Assembly: GCF_029395435.1 (NCBI RefSeq) | Contig: NZ_CP113915.1 | Location: 930,001 to 994,000 of the forward strand | Length of the DNA: 64,000 bases | Source: Bifidobacterium sp. ESL0790 | Lineage (GTDB): Bacteria; Actinomycetota; Actinomycetes; Actinomycetales; Bifidobacteriaceae | Reading direction: 5' to 3' | Part shown: in pieces, positions 55,259-64,000 of the stretch | How the letters are laid out: every line of letters starts with the position of its first letter | How positions within the stretch are numbered: the first letter of the stretch is position 1 | Translations under genes and position numbers: made by a program | The notes under the pieces: generated by a model | Told to the model about the DNA's origin: nothing | The model's database searches: none | The model's input: only the letters and a program-made list of their open reading frames with translations

Positions 55259-56026
55259 ATGCGCATTGGGTTGACAGGGGGCATCGCGGCGGGCAAAAGC
55301 ACCGTCGCTGCGCATCTGAAGGACCTTGGCGCCTTCCTCATCGATTACGACCAGCTCGCCCGCGAGGTCGTCGAGTCTGGGGGTGAGGGGATCCGCCGGA
55401 TTGCCGAGGAATTTGGTCCTGAAGCGGTTGAAGCCGGTGGCTCGTTGGACCGCGCATGGATGGCCGCGCATGTCTTCTCGCCGCAGGCCGCGCCAGATGC
55501 CAGGCGGCGGCTTGACGATATCGAGCATCCTCTGATTTATCGTCGTGCCCAAGAGCTTGAAGAGCAGATTGTTGAGGATAACGAAGGCGCTAGCAGTCGG
55601 TTGGATGATGAGCGTCTTGCTAAGTCTGGGACGATTGATACCGCCGATACCGCTCATATCACTGATAGCACCAATGCCACCAACTCAATTGATAACATCG
55701 AGAATTCCGATATTGTTCATCCATGTTCAGCGGGAACATTCTCTTTGAGTCATGTGATTGTCCATGACGTGCCGCTGTTGGCCGAGGTCATCGACACCAT
55801 TCCGTTCAGCTTCGACCATATCCTCACCGTCGAGGCGCCCGAGGAGGTCCGCATCCAACGGATGATCGAGACCCGGGGAATGAGCCGAGAGCAGGCCGAG
55901 GGTAGGATATGCCACCAGTCCAGTCGGGAGCAGCGCGAGGCCATCGCCGACGTGGTCGTCGACTCGACACAGTCAATCGAACAAATGTTCGAGCGTCTTG
56001 ATAAGCTGTTCGCACAATGGCGGTGA
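55259..56026 (+). CDS. coaE: Dephospho-CoA kinase with low-complexity insertion
   Basis: 255 residues from the ATG at 55259, with GGGGAG at 55242-55247. It phosphorylates dephospho-CoA in the last step of CoA synthesis. Walker A is [14 protein letters not shown] at the N-terminus; the lid includes [11 protein letters not shown], and [12 protein letters not shown] is the conserved core. Between these two is an extra stretch of about 50 residues rich in Asp, Thr, Asn, Ser and Ile (for example [17 protein letters not shown]), absent in usual CoaE of about 200 residues. The 3' end contains a LexA box for the next gene. Confidence 0.92.
   Translation: MRIGLTGGIAAGKSTVAAHLKDLGAFLIDYDQLAREVVESGGEGIRRIAEEFGPEAVEAGGSLDRAWMAAHVFSPQAAPDARRRLDDIEHPLIYRRAQELEEQIVEDNEGASSRLDDERLAKSGTIDTADTAHITDSTNATNSIDNIENSDIVHPCSAGTFSLSHVIVHDVPLLAEVIDTIPFSFDHILTVEAPEEVRIQRMIETRGMSREQAEGRICHQSSREQREAIADVVVDSTQSIEQMFERLDKLFAQWR
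55977..55992. promoter_or_regulatory. LexA (SOS) box for uvrB, inside the end of coaE
   Basis: TCGAACAAATGTTCGA, palindromic and the reverse complement of the umuDC box. It lies 35-50 bases before the coaE stop and about 180 bases before uvrB. Confidence 0.88.
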
Positions 56027-56168
56027 ACAAGGCTGGATTTGCCATACAGTAGGCCGAGGCCAGTCTCCTGATAAGAGGAGGCGGGTTTCAGACAAAGACG
56101 AGCGAGGCTGGATTTCCAGCCTGAAGATGGACAACGAACGTCGTGGACAGGAAGGGTTTCAAGCAGGC

Positions 56169-58283
56169 ATGGGGTTCAATATCGAGCGCACGCATCACCC
56201 GTTTGAGGTGAAGGCTCCCTACAAGCCGTCGGGTGATCAGCCGGAGGCGATCGACGAGATCGCCAGACGCATCAACAACGGCGAGAACGACGTCGTGCTC
56301 ATGGGTGCCACCGGCACTGGCAAAACGGCCACCACCGCATGGCTCATCGAGAAGCTGCAACGCCCCACATTGATTCTCGAGCCCAACAAGACCTTGGCCG
56401 CGCAGCTGTGCGCCGAGTTCCGTGAGCTCATGCCCGACAACGCCGTGAGCTACTTCGTCTCTTATTACGATTACTACCAACCCGAGGCCTACATTCCCCA
56501 GACCGACACTTACATCGAGAAGGATTCGAACATCAACGACGACGTGGAGCGCCTGCGCCACGCCGCCACAGCGAACCTGCTCACGCGCGACGACTGCGTG
56601 GTGGTGGCCACCGTTTCCTGCATCTACGGCTTGGGCACCCCGGAGGAATACGCCGGCCGCATGCTCTTTTTGCATGAGGGCGACCAGATCGACCGCGACG
56701 CACTGCTGCGCAAATTCGTCGCGATGCAGTACAAGCGCAACGACATCGCCTTCACCCGCGGCACTTTCCGCGTGCGCGGCGACACCGTCGAGATCATTCC
56801 TGTCTACGAGGAGCTGGCCATCCGCATCGAGTTCTTCGGCGACGAGATCGACCGCATCTCCACCCTGCACCCGCTCACCGGCGATGTCATCGCCCACGAG
56901 TCTCAGGTCCATATCTTCCCGGCCTCGCACTATATCGCCGGCCCGGAGCGCACCGAGCACGCGTTGAAGACCATCAAAGAGGAGCTCATCGACCGCACGG
57001 CCGAGCTGCGCAAGCAGGGCAAGGAGCTGGAGGCGCAGCGCCTCGAGATGCGCACCAACTACGACCTCGAGATGATTCAGCAGGTCGGCTTCTGCTCAGG
57101 CATCGAGAACTATTCCCGCCACTTCGACCAGCGCAAGCCCGGCAGCCCGCCGCATACCTTGCTTGATTTCTTCCCCGACGACTTCCTGCTGGTCATCGAC
57201 GAGTCACACGTCACCGTCCCACAAATTGGCGGCATGTACGAGGGCGATGCCAGCCGTAAGCGCACGCTGGTGGAGAACGGGTTCCGCCTGCCCTCGGCGA
57301 TGGATAACCGACCCCTGAAATGGCCGGAGTTCCTCGACCGTGTAGGCCAAACGGTCTACCTGTCGGCCACTCCGGGCGACTATGAGCTCGGACTGTCCGA
57401 CGGCGTGGTGGAACAGGTCATCAGGCCCACCGGTCTACTTGATCCGAAGGTTGAGGTGCGCCCGGTCAAAGGTCAGATCGATGACCTACTTGGCGAGATC
57501 AAGGACCGCGTGGCTAAGCACGAGCGTGTGCTGGTCACGACCCTGACCAAGAAGATGGCCGAGGATCTGACCGACTATCTGCTCGAGCGCGACATCAAGG
57601 TGGAATACCTGCATTCCGACGTCGACACGCTTCGCCGTGTGGAGCTGTTGCGTGAGCTGCGTGAGGGCAAGATCGACGTCATCGTCGGCATCAACCTGCT
57701 GCGCGAGGGCCTCGATTTGCCCGAAGTCTCCTTGGTGGCGATTCTCGATGCCGATAAGGAAGGTTTCCTGCGTTCGCATCGTTCGTTGATTCAGACCATC
57801 GGCCGTGCCGCACGTAATGTGTCGGGCACCGTCATCATGTACGCCGACGAGATCACCGAGGCGATGGAGACCGCCATCAGCGAGACCAACCGCCGCCGCG
57901 AGAAGCAGATCGCCTACAACAAGGAGCATGGCATCGACCCGAAGCCGCTGGTCAAGAAGATCAGCGACGTCACCGACATGCTGGCCAAGGAGGACGTCGA
58001 TACCGAGACGCTCTTGGCCGGAGGTTACCGCGACGAGAAGCGCGCCGGCAGCGACAAGCGCATCGCCCTCACCAGCTTGGACGAGGCGGATCTGCAGAAG
58101 AACCATGACGCCATCGTCAAGGCCGGCCTGCCCGCCCAAGACCTGGCCGACCTCATCCGCCAGATGAGCGACCAGATGCACACCGCCGCCGAGCAGCTCC
58201 AGTTCGAGCTGGCGGCCCGTCTGCGCGACGAGATCCGCGACCTCAAAAAGGAGCTCCGCCAGATCACCGAGGCCCAGAAGTAG
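56169..58283 (+). CDS. uvrB: Excinuclease ABC subunit B
   Basis: 704 residues from the ATG at 56169 ([12 protein letters not shown], the usual bifidobacterial start); ATG at 56127 is possible. UvrB is the damage-verifying helicase-like subunit of nucleotide excision repair. Walker A GATGTGKT, the beta-hairpin [12 protein letters not shown] that grips the strand, [11 protein letters not shown], motif [10 protein letters not shown] and the UvrC-binding C-terminal [19 protein letters not shown] are all present. A LexA box upstream indicates SOS induction. Confidence 0.97.
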   Translation: MGFNIERTHHPFEVKAPYKPSGDQPEAIDEIARRINNGENDVVLMGATGTGKTATTAWLIEKLQRPTLILEPNKTLAAQLCAEFRELMPDNAVSYFVSYYDYYQPEAYIPQTDTYIEKDSNINDDVERLRHAATANLLTRDDCVVVATVSCIYGLGTPEEYAGRMLFLHEGDQIDRDALLRKFVAMQYKRNDIAFTRGTFRVRGDTVEIIPVYEELAIRIEFFGDEIDRISTLHPLTGDVIAHESQVHIFPASHYIAGPERTEHALKTIKEELIDRTAELRKQGKELEAQRLEMRTNYDLEMIQQVGFCSGIENYSRHFDQRKPGSPPHTLLDFFPDDFLLVIDESHVTVPQIGGMYEGDASRKRTLVENGFRLPSAMDNRPLKWPEFLDRVGQTVYLSATPGDYELGLSDGVVEQVIRPTGLLDPKVEVRPVKGQIDDLLGEIKDRVAKHERVLVTTLTKKMAEDLTDYLLERDIKVEYLHSDVDTLRRVELLRELREGKIDVIVGINLLREGLDLPEVSLVAILDADKEGFLRSHRSLIQTIGRAARNVSGTVIMYADEITEAMETAISETNRRREKQIAYNKEHGIDPKPLVKKISDVTDMLAKEDVDTETLLAGGYRDEKRAGSDKRIALTSLDEADLQKNHDAIVKAGLPAQDLADLIRQMSDQMHTAAEQLQFELAARLRDEIRDLKKELRQITEAQK

Positions 58284-58561
58284 CGGCAAAGGGCTCGCGT
58301 GGTGCCGTATGAGTTGCGGACCGGATGCGTATTCTCATCTCAGGCATGGGTTTGGCTTAGGCGGTATTCAGTGTCTTTGCCTTCTTGCCCGAGAGCCGCG
58401 TTTATTCCGCATCACAATTTGACCGTTGGACCGTTCGCCCGATGACCTAGTCGGCGCGTCCAGTGCGGTCTGTCCAATCCTTCTCAACGGTCAACCTCGA
58501 GATCTTGTCCGATAACGAACTTTCATCGTTTCAGGTCACCGGCACCCCGTAGGGTGGTGAT

Positions 58562-59545
58562 ATGGCCGAAACACCCCTTGCGTTCATGATCGCCACCTAT
58601 GTGGTGCTCGCGATTTTCTTCATCGTCGACCTCTTCGTCATCGGGCGTAAGCCACATGTGCCCAGCACCAAGGAATGCGTGCAGCACATCGCCTTCTTCG
58701 TCGTCGCGGCCCTGATTTTCGGCGGCTTGGTATGGTGGGTGTCCGGCTCGCAGCCGGCCCTCGAGTTCTATTCCGGCTGGCTCACCGAATATTCGCTGAG
58801 CATCGACAACCTGTTCGTCTTCGTCATCATCATGACCAACTTCGCCGTGCCCCGCAAGCTGCAGAAATACGTGCTGAGCGTCGGCATCACCATCGCGCTC
58901 ATCCTTCGCGGCCTCTTCATCCTGGTCGGCGCGGCGGTCATCCAGCGTTTCACCTGGGTCTTCTTCATCTTCGGCGCCTTCCTCATCTACACGGCCGTGA
59001 AATTGGTGGCCGGAGATGATGACGACGAGGAATACCATGAGAACGCCATCATTCGCGCACTGCGCAAAGTGGTAAAAATCACGGACCACTACGACGGCGA
59101 GAAGCTGCGCACCACGATCGACGGCAAGAAGTTCTTCACACCCATGCTCATCGTCTTCCTCACGATCGGCACCACCGACGTGATGTTCGCCTTTGATTCC
59201 ATCCCGGCCATCTTCGGCCTGACGAAGGACCCGTTCATCGTCTTCACCTCCAACGTCTTCGCCCTGCTTGGCCTCCAGCAGCTCTACTTTCTGCTTGGCG
59301 CCCTGCTCGACAAGCTCGAGTACCTGCCCTATGGCCTGGCGGTGGTGCTCGGCTTCATCGGCGTGAAGCTCGTGATGGAGGCGCTGCATGGCAACTCGCT
59401 GCCCTTCATCAACCACGGCCAGCCGATTCATCAGGTGCCTGAGATTCCCACGTGGGTCTCGCTGGCGGTCATCATCGTGGCCATCGGCACCGCCGCGCTC
59501 GCCAGCGTCCTCAAAATGCGCTCGGATGCAGCCAAGGCCAAGTGA
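58562..59545 (+). CDS. TerC family integral membrane protein
   Basis: 327 residues, nine or so membrane helices. The family's membrane acidic residues are present in EYSLSIDNLFVFVII and TTDVMFAFDSIPAIFGL. A charged cytoplasmic loop with DDDDEEYHEN lies near residue 155. TerC proteins of this length (Alx-like) export manganese or load it to exported enzymes; tellurite resistance is the historical name. No yybP-ykoY riboswitch is recognisable in the 278 bases upstream. Confidence 0.9.
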   Translation: MAETPLAFMIATYVVLAIFFIVDLFVIGRKPHVPSTKECVQHIAFFVVAALIFGGLVWWVSGSQPALEFYSGWLTEYSLSIDNLFVFVIIMTNFAVPRKLQKYVLSVGITIALILRGLFILVGAAVIQRFTWVFFIFGAFLIYTAVKLVAGDDDDEEYHENAIIRALRKVVKITDHYDGEKLRTTIDGKKFFTPMLIVFLTIGTTDVMFAFDSIPAIFGLTKDPFIVFTSNVFALLGLQQLYFLLGALLDKLEYLPYGLAVVLGFIGVKLVMEALHGNSLPFINHGQPIHQVPEIPTWVSLAVIIVAIGTAALASVLKMRSDAAKAK

Positions 59546-59564
59546 TATTGCGGCATCATCGGGA

Positions 59565-59580
59565 ATGTTAGCGTTAACAT
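59565..59580. promoter_or_regulatory. LacI-family (AraQ-like) operator upstream of pyk
   Basis: ATGTTAGCGTTAACAT has perfect six-base arms around GCGT, 110 bases before the pyk start. It shares its layout with the site before eno. Confidence 0.7.
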
Positions 59581-59689
59581 AAAAACGCGCGTTCCTCCTG
59601 ACGACGGTGATGGATGCTAGTAGACTGTATAGGTGTTGCGGGTTCGTTCCCGTAGTCAAATATGTCATCAATGGAATAGGCAGGTATTC

Positions 59690-61138
59690 ATGAGGAAAGC
59701 AAAGATCGTAGACACCATCGGGCCGGCGAGCGAATCGCTGGAAAACCTGACCGAACTGGTGAAGAACGGCATGGATGTCGCGCGCCTCAATCGCTCGCAC
59801 GGCACCACCGATGATCATCTCAAGGTTTATAACAACGTCCGCGAGGCCTCCAAGACCACGGGCCGCAACGTCGCCGCCCTCGTCGATCTGCAGGGCCCGA
59901 AGATTCGCTGCGGCTGGTTCAAGAAGAACGCCGATGGCGAGGACAAGGTGCAGCTCAAGGCCGGCCAGGAGTTTGTCATCACCACCGACGACATCGAGGG
60001 CGACGAGCACATCACCTCCACCACCTTCAAGGGACTTCCCGGCGATTGCCATCCCGGCGACCCGATTCTGATCGATGATGGCAAGGTCCGTCTCGAGGTC
60101 ACCAAGGTCGAAGGCAACAACGTGCACACCAAGGTCGTCGTCGCCGGCCCGGTCTCCAGCCACAAGGGCATCAACCTGCCCGGCGTCGCCGTGAGCCTGC
60201 CCGCGCTGACCGAGAAGGACGAGGCCGACTTGCGTTGGGCCATCCAGACCGGCGCCGACATCATCGCGATGTCGTTCGTCCGCTTCGCCACCGACATCGA
60301 CCGCGCCCATGAGATCATGGACGAGGAGGGCCGCCGCATCCCGGTGGTCGCCAAGATCGAGAAGCCGCAGGCCGTCGAGAACCTCGAGGAGATCGTGAAG
60401 GCCTTCGATGGCATCATGGTCGCCCGTGGCGATATGGCTGTCGAGATGCCGTTCGAGGAGGTGCCGCTGGTCACCAAGCGCTGCATCGAGCTCGCCCGCG
60501 AGTACGCCAAGCCCGTCATCGTGGCCACTGAGGTCCTGGGCTCCATGGTCAACTCGCCGATTCCGTCGCGCGCCGAGGCCTCCGATTGCGCCAACGCCGT
60601 GCTTGACGGCGCCGACGCCACCATGACCTCCAACGAGACCGCTGTCGGCAAGTATCCCGCCGAGACGGTCAATACCATGGCCCGCATCTCCGGCTATGCC
60701 ACCGAGCACGGTTTCGACCGCATCCCGTCGATCTCCAACCTCGACATGTCGAGCACCGGCGCCGTCTCCTCGGCCGCCGTCGACCTGGCCGACAAGATCA
60801 ACGCGAAGGCCATCGTGGCCTACACCCAGACCGGTTCCACCGTGCACCGCGTCTCCCGTGAGCGTCCGGCCGCCCCGATCTACGGCATCACCAACAACGA
60901 GCACACCTATCACTGGCTGGCTCTGAGCTGGGGCACCGAGGCCTTCTGCGTGAGCGAGGACTACCACGAGAAGAACCGCCACCAGCTGATGATCTTCACC
61001 GACAACCTGCTGCGCAAGGCCGGCAAGGTCGTCAACGGCGACAAGATCGTCGTGCTGAGCTCCGCCCAGGGCGAGCACAAAGCCGGTCGCACCGACTCGG
61101 TCTACGTGCACACCGTCGGCGCCTGCGACAACGACTGA
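59690..61138 (+). CDS. pyk: Pyruvate kinase
   Basis: 482 residues from the ATG at 59690 (AGGCAGG before it). It makes pyruvate and ATP from phosphoenolpyruvate. RKAKIVDTIGPAS opens the barrel; IIAMSFVR, VVAKIEKPQAVENL, GIMVARGDMAVE and ATEVLGSMVNSPIPSRAE are catalytic and metal sites (usually TQML in place of TEVL). The C-terminal domain carries the allosteric fold. Single gene under the palindromic operator, with a strong terminator. Confidence 0.97.
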   Translation: MRKAKIVDTIGPASESLENLTELVKNGMDVARLNRSHGTTDDHLKVYNNVREASKTTGRNVAALVDLQGPKIRCGWFKKNADGEDKVQLKAGQEFVITTDDIEGDEHITSTTFKGLPGDCHPGDPILIDDGKVRLEVTKVEGNNVHTKVVVAGPVSSHKGINLPGVAVSLPALTEKDEADLRWAIQTGADIIAMSFVRFATDIDRAHEIMDEEGRRIPVVAKIEKPQAVENLEEIVKAFDGIMVARGDMAVEMPFEEVPLVTKRCIELAREYAKPVIVATEVLGSMVNSPIPSRAEASDCANAVLDGADATMTSNETAVGKYPAETVNTMARISGYATEHGFDRIPSISNLDMSSTGAVSSAAVDLADKINAKAIVAYTQTGSTVHRVSRERPAAPIYGITNNEHTYHWLALSWGTEAFCVSEDYHEKNRHQLMIFTDNLLRKAGKVVNGDKIVVLSSAQGEHKAGRTDSVYVHTVGACDND

Positions 61139-61159
61139 GCGCTTCGCTGAGTACTGATG

Positions 61160-61209
61160 ATCGTCGCGCCGCCGGGCGTTGAAAACCTGGCGGCGCGACG
61201 ATTCTTTTT
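61160..61209 (+). terminator. Intrinsic terminator after pyk
   Basis: ATCGTCGCGCCGCC and GGCGGCGCGACGAT, a perfect 14-bp stem with a 15-base loop, then TCTTTTT. Confidence 0.92.
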
Positions 61210-61375
61210 GGGTTTTTGGGGTTTGGTCGCGCGATTTCGGCGACTGGGAGGGGCGTAGCGCTCCGTTTGGCGCGGCGGTTGCGTCACAACACGCAAAGCC
61301 TTGGTGTCTGGTTGCCTCGTCCCTCGATTATGCTATCTTTGCTAACTGTCGCGGGCGCTTCCGCGGCCGATGCAA

Positions 61376-61449
61376 GCCCTTGTATCCCAATTGGTAGAGG
61401 AAACAGCCTCAAAATCTGTGCAGTGTGGGTTCGAGTCCCACCAAGGGCA
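61376..61449 (+). tRNA. tRNA-Leu (CAA)-like with a short variable loop
   Basis: 74 bases: acceptor GCCCTTG/CAAGGGC, D arm TCC/GGA with AATTGGTAG, anticodon stem ACAG/CTGT with one mismatched pair next to the loop, loop CTCAAAA (anticodon CAA), a five-base variable loop, T arm GTGGG-TTCGAGT-CCCAC, A73; CCA not encoded. The anticodon and A73 indicate leucine, but bacterial tRNA-Leu normally has a long variable arm as in the gene at 14212. It could be an unusual or non-canonical tRNA. Confidence 0.85.
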
Positions 61450-61558
61450 CACAGCCCGCTTCCCGTCTTGGGAGTTTTGTGGCATTCAGCTTGTTCCCAT
61501 ATTTTCCTGCCATTATGGGGTTAGGATGTTGGTAACAAGTATCAAAGTGGAAACGGAA

Positions 61559-62332
61559 ATGGTTATGGATCAGATTCTTACAGATGAGGAATTGAAGGCC
61601 GCCGCCCAGAGTGATGGGGCGGACGTCGCCAAGAACGTCGAGCAGGTCGTGAAAGAAGAGGACGGCAAGCCCCGCAAGCCCACTGTGGTGGTGGCGGAGG
61701 ACGAGTCCGTCAACCGCATGGACCTGGTGGCCATGCTCGAGGACAACGGCTACGAGGTCGTCGGCGAGGCTGCGAACGGCGAGGAGGCGGTCGAGCTCAC
61801 GCGCAAGTTCCGCCCCGACGTGGTGTGCATGGATGTGAAGATGCCCCGCATGGACGGCATCACCGCCGCCGGCACGATCTGCGACGAGAACATCGCCCCC
61901 GTGGTCATGCTCACGGCCTACTCGCAGACCGACCTGGTCAAGCAGGCCACGGGCGCGGGCGCGATGGCCTACGTCACCAAGCCCTACGAGGAGTCCAAGC
62001 TCCTGCCCGCCCTCGAGGTGGCCATGGGCCGCTTCGCCGAGATCAACGACCTGCTTGATTCGGTGGAGACCGGCGAGAACAAGCTCAAGAAGTCCGAGGC
62101 CCAGGTCAAGGAACTTGAGGAGAAGCTCAAGAAGGCCGAGGGCTCGCTCGAGGAGCGCAAGCTCGTCGACCGCGCCAAGGGCCTGTTGATGGACAAGGCC
62201 GACTTCTCCGAGCAGGGCGCGTTCCGCTGGATTCAGAAGACCTCCATGGACCAGCGCATCCCCAAGAAGCGCCTCGCCATGGCGATCATCGCCAAGTACG
62301 GCGACAAGAAGCCGGAGCCGACCGAGCGCTGA
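61559..62332 (+). CDS. ANTAR-domain response regulator (PdtaR-like)
   Basis: About 257 residues; ATGs at 61526, 61559 and 61565 are all possible. After an acidic head, the receiver domain shows VVVAEDESVNRMDLVAML, phospho-Asp in DVVCMDVKMPRMDG, and YVTKPYEESKL; a coiled coil (KLKKSEAQVKELEEKLKK) joins it to the ANTAR domain VDRAKGLLMDKADFSEQGAF, which binds RNA hairpins to prevent termination. The natural partner is the PdtaS-like kinase at 28810. Hairpin at 62361-62403 downstream. Confidence 0.93.
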   Translation: MVMDQILTDEELKAAAQSDGADVAKNVEQVVKEEDGKPRKPTVVVAEDESVNRMDLVAMLEDNGYEVVGEAANGEEAVELTRKFRPDVVCMDVKMPRMDGITAAGTICDENIAPVVMLTAYSQTDLVKQATGAGAMAYVTKPYEESKLLPALEVAMGRFAEINDLLDSVETGENKLKKSEAQVKELEEKLKKAEGSLEERKLVDRAKGLLMDKADFSEQGAFRWIQKTSMDQRIPKKRLAMAIIAKYGDKKPEPTER

Positions 62333-62360
62333 GCAAGCTTTTATCAGGCTTAGATGAGTT

Positions 62361-62403
62361 TCGCCCGTCGAATCCTCTTTCGGGGAATCGGCGGGCGAGA
62401 TTT
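62361..62403 (+). terminator. Hairpin after the ANTAR regulator gene
   Basis: TCGCCCGTCGAATCC pairs with GGGAATCGGCGGGCGA with one G-T pair and a mismatch, followed by GATTTG. Confidence 0.7.
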
Positions 62404-62564
62404 GTATTCAGCGCCATTCCAGTATGTCGAACCATCCGGGTGGGCATGGGCGTGAGCAATATGACCAAACGAACCCGTGGCACGGGGTGTATGGGTAAAG
62501 CGGACGGTAGAGTGGCAAGTGCGCGGGCAACGCGCGAAGTGATACGAGACGAAACGGTGTGAAT

Positions 62565-64000
62565 ATGGGCGACAAGCAAGCTGTGAACGGCGACGAAGGC
62601 GACAAGACTACCCAGGACAACAACGAGGCCACAACGGCCGTGAATGCCGCGAACGCCAAGGATTCCAAGGAATCTCAGGAACCTAGCGGCGCGAAGGCGA
62701 GCAAGGGCTCGAAGGGCACGCTCCTGGTGGTGGACGGCCATTCGCTGGCCTTCCGCGCCTTCTTCGCGCTGCCCGTGGAGAACTTCTCCACCTCGTCGGG
62801 CCAGCCGACCAACGCGGTGTGGGGCTTCGCCAACATGCTCGCCCAGGTGCTTGAGAGCGAGAAGCCCGACCATTTGGCCGTCGCCTTCGACATGGCCGGC
62901 GGCACGTTCCGCAACAAGATGCTGCCGCAATACAAGGGCACCCGCGACGCCGCTCCCGAGGAATTGCTCTCGCAGCTGCCCATCATCCAGGAGATGCTGA
63001 AGGCGCTGGGCGTCAAATACGTGGAGAAGAAGGGCTACGAGGGCGACGACATCATCGGCACCATGGCCAGCATGGGCGAGCACGCCGACTACAAGACGCT
63101 CGTGCTCTCCGGCGACCGCGACGCCTTCCAGCTCATCGACGACGACATCACCGTGCTCTACCCGGGCCACCATTTCAAGGACTTGAAGCACATGACCCCG
63201 CAAGCGGTCATCGACAAATACCATGTCACCCCGCAGCAATACCCGGACCTGGCGGCCATGCGCGGCGAGACCGCCGACAACATTCCCGGCGTGCCCGGTG
63301 TGGGCGACGGCTACGCGGCCAAATGGATCAACCAGTACGGCGGCCTGGAAGGCGTCATCGAGCACGCCGACGAGATCGGTGGCAAGAAGGGGCAATCCCT
63401 GCGCGACAACATCGACCAGGTCAAGCTCAACCGGAAGGTCAACGCCGTGCTGCGCGACCTCGACCTCGGGGCCACCATCGACGACTTCACGCTCGGCGGC
63501 ATGGACATGGCCGAGGTCGACAAGATCTTCAGGAAGCTCGAGTTCGGCGCGCGCTCCAAGAGGCGCATCACCAAGGCGTTCAATGGGGGAGTCGATCCCG
63601 CCGAATCCTCCGAGCGGGATACGGACGACGAGGATGACGAGGTCACCCTGGTCGAGCCCAAGGTGACACATATCGCCGACGCGAAGGCGCTGCACGCCTG
63701 GATCGAGCAGCATATCGCCGCGAATTTCACCGCCGAGCCGACCGCAGACAACGCCAGCGAGCACGTCGACAAGCTTGACGAGCAGGCCTTCATCGACGGG
63801 CCCGCCGGCCCCGAGCTCATCGACCGAGACATGCTCTGCGCCAAGGCCGTCACCAAGTCTTGGATCCTCAACGCCGAAGGCGTCGCCAAACCGGGAAGGT
63901 CGAGCCTCGAGGCCGTCACCATCCTTTCGGGCGACGAGGCCGCGATGCTGCCCGCCGCTCCGCTCAACTTCACCCGTGGCGTCTCCGGGGAGCTGCTGAA
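62565..64000 (+). CDS. polA: DNA polymerase I, N-terminal part (cut by window end)
   Basis: The frame runs open from the ATG at 62565 to the last base (478 codons). The first 45 residues are an Asn/Asp/Lys/Thr-rich low-complexity lead; then the 5'-3' exonuclease domain: LLVVDGHSLAFRAFFALP, the YKGTRDAAPEEL region, GYEGDDIIGTMA, VLSGDRDAFQLI and GETADNIPGVPGVGDGYAA, all metal-binding or helix-hairpin-helix motifs. A poorly conserved linker region with an acidic patch (ERDTDDEDDEV) follows. The polymerase domain lies beyond the window. The ribosome site is weak. Confidence 0.95.
   Translation, partial: MGDKQAVNGDEGDKTTQDNNEATTAVNAANAKDSKESQEPSGAKASKGSKGTLLVVDGHSLAFRAFFALPVENFSTSSGQPTNAVWGFANMLAQVLESEKPDHLAVAFDMAGGTFRNKMLPQYKGTRDAAPEELLSQLPIIQEMLKALGVKYVEKKGYEGDDIIGTMASMGEHADYKTLVLSGDRDAFQLIDDDITVLYPGHHFKDLKHMTPQAVIDKYHVTPQQYPDLAAMRGETADNIPGVPGVGDGYAAKWINQYGGLEGVIEHADEIGGKKGQSLRDNIDQVKLNRKVNAVLRDLDLGATIDDFTLGGMDMAEVDKIFRKLEFGARSKRRITKAFNGGVDPAESSERDTDDEDDEVTLVEPKVTHIADAKALHAWIEQHIAANFTAEPTADNASEHVDKLDEQAFIDGPAGPELIDRDMLCAKAVTKSWILNAEGVAKPGRSSLEAVTILSGDEAAMLPAAPLNFTRGVSGELL

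Noticed and set aside
58284..58561. A manganese (yybP-ykoY) riboswitch upstream of terC
   Set aside because: The characteristic paired loops and GGGGAGUA-type start were not found in this stretch.

Overview
The window looks like a chromosomal piece of a high-GC actinobacterium, most probably a Bifidobacterium or close relative. The grounds are a WhiB1-like regulator, an ANTAR response regulator with a PdtaS-type kinase, CarD, two LytR-CpsA-Psr proteins, the eno / DivIC-like / DUF501 / Ppx gene order, an Rv3259-like gene, actinobacterial LexA boxes, and operators upstream of eno and pyk that resemble those of the bifidobacterial LacI-family regulator AraQ. The species cannot be named from the sequence alone.

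Layout. 1-14 kb is core: azlCD (partial), a UPF0182 membrane protein, a GNAT acetyltransferase, pth-mfd, eno, a DivIC-like protein, DUF501, ppx and tRNA-Leu(UAA). From the tRNA to about 23.3 kb lies an accessory, visibly AT-richer region: a KilA-N protein, a short HExxH (ImmA/IrrE-like) protein in the same frame after one stop codon, a coiled-coil/glycine-zipper tail-anchored protein, a multi-pass membrane protein, and two tandem paralogous LPXTG surface proteins. Each surface protein is interrupted just after its signal peptide by a run of nine C residues (coding strand). In both cases adding one C restores a complete reading frame, so these are best read as phase-variable genes captured in the off state.

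23.5-36.5 kb holds an MFS transporter, serine dehydratase, FKBP, greA, a TrhA/PAQR protein, a PdtaS-like kinase, whiB, an FtsK/SpoIIIE-type double ATPase and two LCP ligases. 36.7-42 kb holds a very large GT2 glycosyltransferase with a DUF5719 protein and an Rv3259-like protein; with the LCP and whiB genes this resembles the cell-envelope region of mycobacteria. 42-48 kb has a HAD phosphatase, comF, an SOS-controlled umuDC pair, and a two-component system. 48-52.4 kb has carD and a zinc/manganese-type ABC importer whose two transcription units both carry a Zur-like palindrome, with an unusual symmetric repeat array between them. 52.5-64 kb has folD, rpsA, coaE, uvrB (with a LexA box inside the end of coaE), terC, pyk, a tRNA-Leu(CAA)-like gene with a short variable loop, a PdtaR-like regulator and the start of polA.

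Regulatory logic visible in the sequence: glycolytic eno and pyk share a palindromic operator; umuDC and uvrB share a LexA box; the metal importer units share a Zur-like box; the two adhesins share a duplicated promoter/leader/signal-peptide block including the slippery tract. A further trait is that several conserved housekeeping proteins (AzlC tail, Mfd N-terminus, CoaE middle, FtsK-like, ComF, PolA N-terminus) carry Thr/Asn/Asp/Ser-rich or other low-complexity additions.
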